This document shows positions 48,591-60,100 of a DNA stretch of 64,000 nt, piece after piece. The notes below the pieces were generated by a model. It was not told the DNA's origin, searched no databases, and saw only the letters and a list, made by a program, of their open reading frames with translations. The position numbers and the translations under genes were made by a program. Source of the DNA: Undaria pinnatifida (taxonomy: Eukaryota; Sar; Phaeophyceae; Laminariales; Alariaceae); the NCBI GenBank assembly GCA_012845835.1, contig JABAKD010000023.1, forward strand, positions 13,929,862-13,993,861, written 5' to 3'. Within the stretch, counting starts at the first letter, position 1, and each line of letters starts with the position of its first letter.

Positions 48591-50822
48591 CTTAGCACGG
48601 CGTGGCCTCGTAGGCCACTACAATTCCGTTTTTCATCGCGCTTCTAGATGCCACACTACCGTTGACCGGTACCGAGATACAACTTCGCTCAAGAATTCGA
48701 CAGCTCGGCCGCCGTCACTGTGTTACGCTTATTATTTCTTGTTGAGAGCTACTTCGGTCTATCCAGCAGATCCCAATCGTAGCTGTAGACTGGTATCAAA
48801 TCGTATGTGGCGCCAACGCAAGTCGCCCTCGACGAAGCATGCCACCGTTCGCCTTTGATGGTTGTTAACCGACGCTCTCCTGACTTTCTGCGCTGTGGGG
48901 GGTGTTACGTTTTAAGGCCGCGGGGGACCACCATCAAATATTGTGTCAAGCAGGCGCGAGCAAGCGTTTCGCCCAAACATACAAAAAAGCTTGGAAATAG
49001 GCTCGAGAGCTCTACAAACAACGCCCACCGTTTCCGGATGATGAAACAAAAATATGGTTTACATAAAAAAGAACCCTAGAGAGTTTATTTTTTCCCTTTG
49101 TGAGCGCCAAAATATCGACTGCTTCAAACGGAAACGCAAAATACCCGTCTGCGCTTTCAATACCGTATTCGGATACGAAGTGCTATTACTATTAAGAGTA
49201 CATAAAAAATCCGCGAACACCCCGCCTGCTTTGTGGTGAAAGAAGCTTCTCCGTGCGTACTGTTGCCATGGTATTACGTGCTACCTGGCCAGCTAATCAA
49301 ATCGTCGACTTCGGAGCAAATTCTCGAGTTTTTCGTGACGCTGGCTGGCAATGTTGGCTTCACAAAATAATCTCCCGAGATATTTCTGGTTACCTGCGAT
49401 TGCTTCCTGCTGCACCCGACGCCCTCATACACATCATGCCTATTAGTAGCGTGATTTGGTTTCGCGGGCTGCGGTTGCTTGTAGGGAGATGTAGTTGCCC
49501 TCAAGTGAAGGACACACAATCAGTTGGGGATTGTGTTTTCGGCTGATTGTGTGTCTTCCGAATTTCGACAACTTCAACCACCACAGCACCCCAAACTCGA
49601 GTTGTACACCTCCGTTGAAAAAGTGCGGACGTCAAAACCTGACGAAAAAAAAAATCACGACCTGCTTTGAATGCAGCAAAAACAGTTACGCCCGCTCCCT
49701 GGGCTAAGACACGAACCAGCTGAATGAAGGTCGATACGCAGCTTGTTAAAAATGCGGCGTAATTGACTGCAACAAAACAAAATATAAGACATTACAACGG
49801 CCCGGAAACCAAGAAGATAGGGGGTGGTTTTGATATCCACGCGCGGCCTTGAATGGTTTAGTATACGTGCCTGGCACACACATAGAACTTGCAGAAGCAT
49901 TTTCCCAAAAAACATGAACATAGTTAAAAGTTCCATTAGTTTGATGACAAGAGCCCTTTGTCTCACTTCGGACAGTACAAACGGTAGCAATGGTAGCAGT
50001 TGTTATAGCAATGCAGCTGTTGGGGCGGAGGGTTTGGTATGGGAACTGGCGTACTTGATAATACCAACTCTGCGTTTTGGTGGCGTTGACAGCACAATGT
50101 ACAACAAAATTCCCATGCTTAGTTTAGAGGGAGAAAGTTTAGGCGGGTAGCTCAGGGTCTGTACTCGTTCCAGTAGTAGAAGCCACGTTAGGCGGAATAT
50201 TGCGAAAAATACTCGCGGAGGGGAGGGGTATGAGGCAAAGGGAAAGGGATACGTCGAAATCACTGCAGGCTATCGTACGTCAGAGTGGAGGAAGGGCGGT
50301 GTCGGAACATCACGGTCTCCTCGAGTTATACCGCGCCGGGGAAAGAGGGAGGGGGAGTGGGAGAGACGACGAAATCACCGAAGTTTAGCCTACACCGGGT
50401 GATGGACGTCGCAGGCGCAGCAAGGTATAGTACGCACGTCGCAGGCGCAGCAAGGTATAGTACGCACGTCGCAGGCGCAGCAAGGTATAGTACGCCGGAG
50501 CGACCGGGGTGACAGTAGGGTCGGGGGAGGCCGGGCGAAACATTTGGAAGGGGCGTTGCCGTCACCTCGAATGAAGGCGGACGGCGTGGAAGCATTGTTC
50601 GGGGACAAGACACGGGTTTAGCCCATCGAAGAATCAAAGCATATACACAACAATGCTGTACAACATGCATGGCCCGCACACTAGTTTTTGCTTTCTTCGG
50701 TTGTCAACAACAACTTCATCGCCGGGGAGGCGTTGGATTCTTCACTCCTGCTGAGGCACCCCTGCAAGACAGCGTCAACCTCCACAGTGATGAGATCTAC
50801 CCGTTAAATACCATTCGACCGC
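48591..50822 (+). repeat. Segmental direct repeat U2 (partner U1 at 1-2104)
   Basis: Same orientation as U1, about 48.6 kb away. It has an extra ~80-bp block near 48988-49068 and a 30-bp unit amplified nearly three times at 50408-50495. Homology ends where U1 meets its microsatellite. Confidence 0.9.
50408..50495 (+). repeat. 30-bp minisatellite, almost three units
   Basis: Units start at 50408, 50438 and 50468, each beginning GTCGCAGGCGCAGCAAGG. U1 has a single unit at about 1748-1776. Confidence 0.95.
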
Positions 50823-51273
50823 AGCACACACTGGTTGGTATGACCAGACCAACATCAAAGGCCCGTGCGTCCGATCACAACAGTGGGCCAGACGAGTTGC
50901 GTCTCTCTCCGACATAACCGCGGTACCTCCTGCTGCCGTGCCTCCAGCCTCGATCACGTCATTTCTACCTCTAGAACAGTCCACGTACGAGTACCGGCAC
51001 TACCACGTCTGCTACTCTTATTTTGCCCCAGGCACCGACAGGTGCCAGTCTCGGTATCTTAGCAACGCGGGTCTTGTCGCTGCCATCCAATAGTTCCGAA
51101 CGTCGGTCTTAACAGCAGTGACATCGTGCGGCAAAGAAAAATCAACCCGGCTTCAGACAAGAGTATCTGACATACTTGTCACACCCCTTCCTCGTGATCA
51201 CACCCCCTGCAAATCTGGCCGGGGTCACATTATATGACAACCACAACAATGAAAAAAAATGAAAAAAAAAAAT
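50823..51273. other. Unassigned sequence after U2
   Basis: Short overlapping frames only; nothing recognised. Confidence 0.4.
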
Positions 51274-51622
51274 ATTTATCCCCTCGAAAGGATTTATAGC
51301 TTACATGCACAAGTTGCCCCCCCTTCCCCCCCCCCCCCCCCCTCCAAACCCGCTCGCTTTTGATCAAAACCAGGTCCCCACGTCCTTCAAAACTCCCCCC
51401 CCCCCCCCCTCACCGGTTATTCGATATACAAGATTCACTTGATAAAAGGATACATTTCCCTCCACAGCTGTAGTTGTACGGGGAGTCGCCGACCTATATC
51501 CTTAATGAGGACACACAACTCGTAATGCGCGCGATCGGAGTATCACACACAGCTTGCAAAGATGAGTTTCGACGAAATCTTCGATCTCACAGCTGGAGTG
51601 TATTTTCATTTTTTATAATGTA
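51274..51622 (+). mobile_element. Truncated C/G-rich retroposon S fragment
   Basis: Matches the constant-end 350 bp of S (as 31290-31735) with an internal deletion near 51470. It runs directly into a TAA microsatellite at its constant end. Micro-ORF MSFDEIFDLTAGVYF starts at 51562. Confidence 0.7.
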
Positions 51623-51623
51623 T

Positions 51624-52472
<849 letters not shown>

Positions 52473-52475
<3 letters not shown>

Positions 52476-52512
52476 AAACAAAAATGATCCTCATGAGAAA
52501 TCAATAATTTAC
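52473..52512 (+). repeat. Tail fragment of the tRNA-like SINE
   Basis: TCGAAAACAAAAATGATCC and what follows is the reverse complement of the end of the unit near 25988-26026. The head has been replaced by the TAA microsatellite. Confidence 0.7.
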
Positions 52513-54213
52513 AACAACAACAACAACAACAACCGACGGGGTGGCGGGGGCGCACGTCTTGAAGGCGTGTGTCCCCGTCGGGAGCTCAGGGTAGGGGTAT
52601 TTGAGAAGAAAAAATAAGGGATAAAAAGTGAGAAATCTGAGAAAGATACGTACGCATCGAGGAAAATATTGGTACCTGTTACGTACGAGAACGCATCGTG
52701 TGAAAACTGCGACACGGACGCGGCGGTGCGGGAGAAGGAAGGCAGCCCCGACAATCCAACAGCCTACAGCGACCGGCCTAGGAAGTGGGGTATTGGGCGA
52801 GCTCTCGATCGCACCACGCCGCGCCCGCTTGCGAGGGTGTGCGCGTACCGAAACGCGGCGGAACCTCGCAGTGAGCCGAATCAACGCTTGAGGGTGTGCG
52901 AGGCGAGTGGTGGCTTTGGAGGTTGAGAGCTGCTCCGGGGCGTGGAGGGAGGCACGAAGGAAGAAGGATTGTCCGGTTCGTGTCGATCGACGGATAAGAG
53001 AGGGAGGGGGGGAAGCTAGCTAGGTCGGTGGTCTCGGAGCAGAGAGGTACGAGTGGAAGTTACCTTCATCACCCAGCAGTCCATTTGGCAAAAAAATCGT
53101 CGTGGTCTACTTGGCAGTAGCAGTGGGTCCACCGACGTAACCGCTGTTTTCGGAATCACGTTCGGCCGGCAAAGCCTAAGATCGTGCGTTGCGCCTCGTC
53201 GTATTTATCTCTGACTGTCTAGACGCTACCGTGTTGCCGGTGACCGCACCTTGTCCGCTGCTCGTTCTGCTGTAGGTTGTATATAAAAGCGCGACGAGAA
53301 AGAGCGGAAAAGATATAACAGGATACGCTACGTACAATCTTGACGTACTTTTTGCTCGTACTCAATCAAGTGTATTTCATAAAAATGTACCAGGTATATA
53401 TATTTCAAGGACGTCAGCCGTGAGTTCGACGAATTTCAGGTCAATAGACTACTCATCTTTGCAAGCTGCGTTTCAGCTCTGTCTACTTGTACTCTTTTAA
53501 TAGACTATGTACCTTATAGCAGAAGATACCCACGAGAGATACTGCTGTAAATTGGCGAGTGTATCGTTTCCGCGATTTAGACTGCTGCTGTCGTAAGACG
53601 CGTGAAACAACGAGCGTAAATAACATCGCGCCTTATTTTAGCGGTCTACTAGCCTAGTAGGTTCTAGATACTGCTGCTTGCTGTGCTGGTGCTGATCGCA
53701 TTTGTTGTACTGTAAGTACGTCGCGTGAAAAAAGGCAAAACAAAGAGCGTAGTCTAAACGGTGCTGCACAAATTGCAGCCCAACCAACACAGCTTTAGGA
53801 GGGACGCTGTTTGGCGCGGCAATTGCTGGGGTTGGGAGGGGACACTACAGTATTATTGTTGTGTGCCAGCATTCCAGTGTTGGCACAACTGTTTTTCGTT
53901 CGTTCTTTTATTTATTTATTTATTTTACTTTTCGTGTGAGTTGGGGGCAGACAGCCCTTGGCTGTAACCTCTATCTTTCTTGCAGTCACTCGTACACTCG
54001 TACCCGCGGTTCGAGAAAAGGTCAACGTTCAGTCGCGAGCGAGGTAATTAAACTGTAGTAGCCGTAACAATAATATTACAGCGGTCGCATGCGCCTCCTG
54101 CTGTTGTCTAACGTGGTCACATCGTGGATCACAACAAGAGGGGCGACCCGTGTCGCAAGAGGAGGTTTTGTGCACGGTAGAACCGGAAGGTCGATGAGAG
54201 GGGGGGGGTACTA
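52513..54213. other. Unassigned region
   Basis: It holds a short CAA repeat (52514-52535) and a minus-strand copy of the micro-ORF repeat (53395-53475, with an internal 5-bp insertion that breaks the frame). A possible small exon at 53986-54042 has a CTTTCTTGCAG acceptor and a GTAATT donor, but its product is not recognisable. An 85-codon frame at 52669-52926 lacks an ATG start and a recognisable domain. Confidence 0.4.
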
Positions 54214-55986
54214 GTGGCAGAGCCACAGAGAGAGCGAGAAGGCGGGGACTCTTTCCTTGCCACCGCCGATAGCATTGAGCAGCAATACCGCACGGCCTTC
54301 TGCGCGTTGAAATATACACGCAGCAGTTACAAATCAACCATTTATATGGATGGCGGGTTGTCGTTCGATGCTTCTTCGGAAGTGTATGGGGGGGAGGACT
54401 TGGCCCTTGCGGTCGGAAGTGGCAAGCGTAAGGGTGGGAGATTAGGCAGTGTTTTTGGGGAGGGGGTTAAGAGGGCAGGGTCACACAGAGAGCGAGACGG
54501 CGGGAATTCTGTCCCTTCCACGACCGACAGCATCAGCCAGCAACACCGCACAGCCTTCTGCGCGTTGAAACATACACGCAGCAGTTACAAATCAGCCATT
54601 TATATGGATAGCGGGTTGTCATTCGATGCCTCTTCGGCAGTGTATGGAGGGGAGGACTTGGCCCTTGAGGTCGGAAGTGGCAGGGGTAGGGGTGAGAGCA
54701 GTAGTGTTTTAGGGGGAGGGGTTAAGAGGGTAGGGCCACAGAGAGAGCGAGACGGCGGGAACTCTTTCCTTGCCACCGCCGATAGCATTAAGCAGCAATA
54801 CCGCACGGCCTTCTGCGCGTTGAAATATACACGCAGCAGTTACAAATCAGCCATTTATATGGATAGCGGGTTGTCGTTCGATGCTTCTTTGAAAGTGTAT
54901 GGGGGGGAGGACTTGGCCCTTGCGGTTGGAAGTGGCAAGCTCAAGGGTGGGAGATGCAGTGTTTTTGGGGAGGGGGTTAAGAGGGCAGGGTCACACAGAG
55001 AGCGAGACGGCGGGAATTCTGTCCCTGCCACGACCGACAGCATCAGCCAGCAACACCGCACAGCCTTCTGCGCGTTGAAATATACACGCAGCAGTTACAA
55101 ATCAGCCATTTATATGGATAGCGGGTTGTCATTCGATGCCTCTTCGGCAGTGTATGGGGGGGAGGACTTGGCCCTTGCGGTCGGAAGTGGCAAGGATACG
55201 GGTGGGAGCAGTAGTGTGTTTGGGGGAGGGGTTAAGAGGGTAGGGCCACAGAGAGAGCGAGACGGCGGGGACTCTTTCCTTGCCACGGCCGATAGCATTA
55301 AGCAGCAATACCGCACGGCCTTCTGCGCGTTGAAATATACACGCAGCAGTTACAAATCAGCCATTTATATGGATAGCGGGTTGTCGTTCGATGCTTCTTT
55401 GAAAGTGTATGGGGGGGAGGACTTGGCCCTTGCGGTTGGAGGGGGCAAGCTCAAGGGTGGGAGAGGCAGTGTTTTTGGGGAGGGGGTTAAGAGGGCAGGG
55501 TCACACAGAGAGCGAGACGGCGGGAATTCTGTCCCTGCCACGACCGACAGCATCAGCCAGCAACACCGCACAGCCTTCTGCGCGTTGAAATATACACGCA
55601 GCAGTTACAAATCAGCCATTTATATGGATAGCGGGTTGTCATTCGATGCCTCTTCGGCAGTGTATGGGGGGGAGGACTTGGCCCTTGCGGTCGGAAGTGG
55701 CAAGGATAGGGGTGGGAGCAGTAGTGTGTTTGGGGGAGGGGTTAAGAGGGTAGGGCCACAGAGAGAGCGAGACGGCGGGGACTCTTTCCTTGCCACGGCC
55801 GATAGCATTAAGCAGCAATACCGCACAGCCTCCTGCGCGTTGAAACATACACGCAGCAGTTACAAATCAGCCATTTATATGGATAGCGGGTTGTCGTTCG
55901 ATGCTTCTTCGGAAGTGTATGGAGGGGAGGACTTGGCCCTTGCGGCTGGAGGGGGCAGGGCCATGAAAACAGGGAGGTACATCTAG
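54214..55986 (+). repeat. 255-bp tandem array, seven units in alternating A/B order
   Basis: Units begin near CACAGAGAGAGCGAG and are spaced 258 bp once, then 255 bp. Odd and even units form two subtypes (for example ...FLATADSIKQQ versus ...VPATTDSISQQ), giving a 510-bp higher-order period. The most variable part is a ~10-residue stretch after LALAVGSG. The array ends shortly before another microsatellite. Confidence 0.92.
54214..55986 (+). CDS. Possible repeat-protein exon of 590 codons
   Basis: The plus frame is open through all seven units. Because 255 is a multiple of three, one open unit makes all open, so this is weaker evidence than it looks. No ATG lies near the start (the first is inside the IYMDGG motif), so it would have to be an exon rather than a whole gene. 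Each unit contains RTAFCALKYTRSSYKSAIYMD and LSFDASSAVYGGEDLALAVG. I recognise no family. The minus strand also has a ~68-codon open frame per unit. Confidence 0.25.
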   Translation: MAEPQREREGGDSFLATADSIEQQYRTAFCALKYTRSSYKSTIYMDGGLSFDASSEVYGGEDLALAVGSGKRKGGRLGSVFGEGVKRAGSHRERDGGNSVPSTTDSISQQHRTAFCALKHTRSSYKSAIYMDSGLSFDASSAVYGGEDLALEVGSGRGRGESSSVLGGGVKRVGPQRERDGGNSFLATADSIKQQYRTAFCALKYTRSSYKSAIYMDSGLSFDASLKVYGGEDLALAVGSGKLKGGRCSVFGEGVKRAGSHRERDGGNSVPATTDSISQQHRTAFCALKYTRSSYKSAIYMDSGLSFDASSAVYGGEDLALAVGSGKDTGGSSSVFGGGVKRVGPQRERDGGDSFLATADSIKQQYRTAFCALKYTRSSYKSAIYMDSGLSFDASLKVYGGEDLALAVGGGKLKGGRGSVFGEGVKRAGSHRERDGGNSVPATTDSISQQHRTAFCALKYTRSSYKSAIYMDSGLSFDASSAVYGGEDLALAVGSGKDRGGSSSVFGGGVKRVGPQRERDGGDSFLATADSIKQQYRTASCALKHTRSSYKSAIYMDSGLSFDASSEVYGGEDLALAAGGGRAMKTGRYI

Positions 55987-56103
55987 TATTTTCGTGGTTT
56001 TTGGTTGTTGGAAACATCGTTCCACGCTTTCATCTGGATTTTGTGTTCTTTCATCATGTTTATGGCTTTTGACACTCACGCTACATTGTCAGATGGCAAA
56101 TGA
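55987..56103. other. Spacer between tandem array and microsatellite
   Basis: Short unique sequence, nothing recognised. Confidence 0.4.
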
Positions 56104-56335
<232 letters not shown>

Positions 56336-56468
56336 TCTATATATCTTAGTTCGCTTATCACATATGCACATCCTTACGTCTGCGGATATCTCTCGCCTCT
56401 GACCGCCTTTCCGCGCGGTTTCTTCGCTGAGGCGCGTGCCCCCACCTCGCCTGCAACCACCGGCTCAG

Positions 56469-56552
56469 CTGATCCGCCCGCTCGGCGCCGTAGCGCGCGT
56501 GCGAGGCCTCGACGTCGAGATCTACGACGAGATCTCCGAAAAATCGTGCCCT
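56469..56552 (+). CDS. Candidate 84-bp exon, unknown product
   Basis: A CGGCTCAG acceptor, 28 GC-rich codons with mostly C or G at third positions, then a GTGAGAC donor. Reading: LIRPLGAVARVRGLDVEIYD then EISEKSCP. The GLDVEIYDE pattern is reminiscent of the first beta-alpha-beta of some FAD enzymes, but that is only a resemblance. No neighbouring exon is recognised, and the downstream DNA is interrupted by a copia insertion. Confidence 0.2.
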
Positions 56553-56819
56553 GTGAGACGTTTGGTGCGTAGTCTGCACACAGGGCTAATGTCTTCGCGT
56601 TATTTCTTCGCTACGTGTTCTCTGACCTCCGACACACGGGGGGGGGTCGATTACCTGGCCGGCGTCGCCATTGTAAAGGCCACTAAGCGAGGTTTGTGCT
56701 AGGATCTGGGGAAGAAAAGTTCGTAATCCCCGAGAACACATGCCACCCAGGCGTAGTGGAGAACTGCGAACTCTCAATATTTTTGAACCCCCGGTAGTCT
56801 ACAGCAGCACGTATACATG

Positions 56820-57118
56820 TGTTGGTTTGTGCTTGTATCAAAGTCTGATTGGGATTTTATTTGTGGTTTGTGAAACCGTATCGCATCTTCGGAGATGCGG
56901 CGGAACCAAGTTGGTCCCCCGAGAGACAATAATAAAATTGGATGTGGTCTCCAATCTCTCATGATTGGGGCCACCACGCGGCTGGGGAGGAAAAGCCCCA
57001 CAGCCGCACTTCAAAACTCTACTCTGCTCTTCCCTTTCGAGCCCGATGGCTCTCCGAACTACGTGCCTTCTGACTCCGCGAGCCAGCCTGTGCCCTTAAC
57101 ACCTGGATTCATCGATTA
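56820..57118 (+). repeat. 5' LTR of copia element 3
   Basis: 299 bp. The ACATG duplication on both sides fixes its ends, which gives a TG...TA terminus rather than the usual TG...CA. It contains two short hairpins (CGCATCTTCGGAGATGCG and GGGGAGGAAAAGCCCC). Confidence 0.93.
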
Positions 57119-57168
57119 TGCTAGCATTATCGTCCGACTAGATAACCGGTGCTAGGGGCTAGGGCAAA

Positions 57169-60100
57169 ATGGACCCCAATATCGGAGCCAACCTACCAGA
57201 AGAAGAGCGCCGCCGTCTCCATGAGCAGTTCGATGCTGCTGTACTGCAAGTTAGACGCGAGGAAGCTGCTCGGAGGGATGAAGAACGACCCCACAACCAG
57301 GAGGACCAGCCTAGGGGGAGCACCGTTCAGTCGCCCGAGCATCCCACGCAAGTCCAAGCACAAGCACAGCAGCATCAATGGGCAACAGGCCCACTGCCAG
57401 GCACGTATCGTATCAGCAGTAGCATTAGACCTAAAGTGTTTGATGGAATGTTCAAAAATGGAGAGGAGGTTCAGCAAACGGTAATGGTGTTTGTACACCA
57501 GATGCTTGCTCATTTTGGGGAGGAGGGTTGCCTAGATGCGGTAGAGAGGGATGTACCTATCAAGGTAGCGTCTCCAGGAGTTAGCCCAGAGGCGCTAAAC
57601 AGGGAGTTTGGGGAGGAGGCCGTAGCCAGGGCACGTGTTGCTTGGAAGATATTAATCAACCAGATCTCGTACCCCACCATTCTGAAACTGATCATCGCAG
57701 CTGGTTCACCCAGCGAGGGTTGGTCTATATTTAAGAAATTCTACGCTCCACAGGCTGCCGCTGAGAAAGCTAGGCTTACTCAATCATGGTATAGCCTGCG
57801 GATGAAGCAAAACGAACCCCCCAACGAGTATTTTGCGCGCGGTAGTGTACTGAGAAGTCGGCTTGCACTGCATGGGGTGACATTTTCTGATGTTGATGCC
57901 AACCAACATTTTGCCCGTAACCTCTCCCATGTTTTCGGAGTGCAAAAGAGCATTTTGCTGTCGAACGCAGATTTGACATGCAAAGTACTCGAAGATGTGG
58001 TGCTAAATGCGTACGGGGAGATGGAGATGGCGAGGGAGGAGGAGAATAGGACCGGGACGGGACACGCTCTCGTTGCTCCCGACTGGTCTGGTCGGGGAAA
58101 CGGGGGTGACCCAAATGGCGGGAGAGGGGGACGAGGAGACCGTGGAAAAAGCAGGAGAAACGGCAACAAGGGCGGGCAGCAGCAGCAGCAGCAGCAGCAC
58201 GCAAGCGGTCGCGGGCGTGGGGGTTGTAACGAAGCGCCACAGCAGTGGGGAGCTGGAGGTAGAGGAACCGGCGGCAGGGGAGGCGGCGGAAGGTATGTCG
58301 GTGTGCGTGCGCCAGCGATCGGGGGTAGGGGGAGAGGTTTGCCATCGTACCCCCCCCCCCGCGGCGGATATAATTATGCCGGATACCCGCCGAACCTTCC
58401 CCGTCCTTTTGGTAACCAGCCACCGATGCATGGGGCTGACCCTCGCAAACGTAGCGAAACCTGCAACGAGTTGGGGCACACGCATCAGTTTTGCGCGTGG
58501 CGAGTGGATCCAGGATACCCATCCCCCCCCCCCGTGCCCGCCGGACCCGCGCCACCTCGCCCGAGGCGTACCGCCCCCGGCCCGCCAGGCTACCAGCAGC
58601 CGTGGCCCCACTCATACGGTCAAGCACATGTCGCCGCTGCCGCCGCCGCCTACGGCAATGCTCTACTCGCATATAGTGCCGACACTAACGCCGCCGAAAA
58701 GTACGACAGCAGCAACAATGACGACAACTACTACCACTACGAGGAGGAGCAACAGCCACAGCAGCCGGAGCAGTACCAGCAGCAGCAGGAGCACTACTAC
58801 GAGCAACAACCACAGCCGCCGGCACAGTACCAGCAGCTGGAGCACTACTACGAGCAACCGCTACCTCCACCGGCGCAGTACCAGCAGCAGATGGCACCGT
58901 ACACTTACGGGCAGCAGCCGCCACCGCCATCATTCCAGCAGTATCAGCACCCTGCAAGCCATCCCCCGTCCTCTTCCTCTTCGCCTTCTCCCGGAGCATC
59001 TTTGTCTCCTCAGGCCGCGCTGCATCTACTGATGGCACGCTCGGTGCCACAAGGCAAGTCTGATTTTTCGTGTGAAACAAAGAGAGTAGGCATGAATGGG
59101 ATAGGGCTTGCCAGCCAGTCACATAGTGTGACTGCTGTAGCGGGGCGTGGGTTAGGGCCGATAGGCAGTGAGCTTTGGGTTTCCGACAACGGAGCCACGA
59201 ATCATATCACTAACGATCCACGCAATGTGTATGATTGGGTTGCGATTCCCCCTGGTAAGGAGAAAGTGTTGATTGGGGATGGGAGAGCGATGCGAGTGCT
59301 AGGTGTAGGCAGCTTGAACCTTAAAATGCACTCAAAAACCGACTTTCATGTCCAATTGCGCGAGGTATACGTCACGGAAGGGATCGGTTTTAACCTGTTT
59401 TCATTGCATGATGCCCAAGCACGTCAGAAAATTACTTTAGACAAGGATGGCGCACATCTTTTTGATGGGCGTTTGACTTTCCCACGTGACTCAACTGGAT
59501 CATCTTTGTTTGCGACCCGCCTTGACCCAACGCCAAGTACAAAACTTACTGCTGTACCTGCCATGTCTGGTGTTCCCCCCCCCCCCCTTTCCTCTAAGGT
59601 TCGTGTGCCCGGTGTCGAACCCTCCCCCCCCCTCTCGAACCCCCCCCCTCCTTTTGATATAGATAGGGCAGGACCCTCGGATTTTGGATCCCACCCCCTT
59701 TCCCACGATAGTGTAGAAGGGGTAGTGCTTGCGGACAATGGTTTCCCGCCCGTCGTTAGCGACGTAGTACCTACAGATAGGGCAAGACCCTCGGATTTTG
59801 GATCCCACCCCCTTTCCCACCATAGTGTAGAAGGGGTAGTGCTTGCGGACAATGGTTTCCCGCCCGTCGTTAGCGACGTAGTACCTATCAATTCAAGTTT
59901 TCTGCCCGCCACTCGTGGTGTACTTTCCCACGATAGTGTAGAAGGGGTAGTGCTTGCGGACAATGGTTTCCCGCCCGTCGTTAGCGACGTAGTACCTACA
60001 GATATGGCAAGACCCTCGGTTTCTGGTTCCCCCCCCCAGGATTCAGATGAAGCACGTGTAGGACCATCGGTGCAGTGCGCCCATAAGGCGTCAACTGTGA

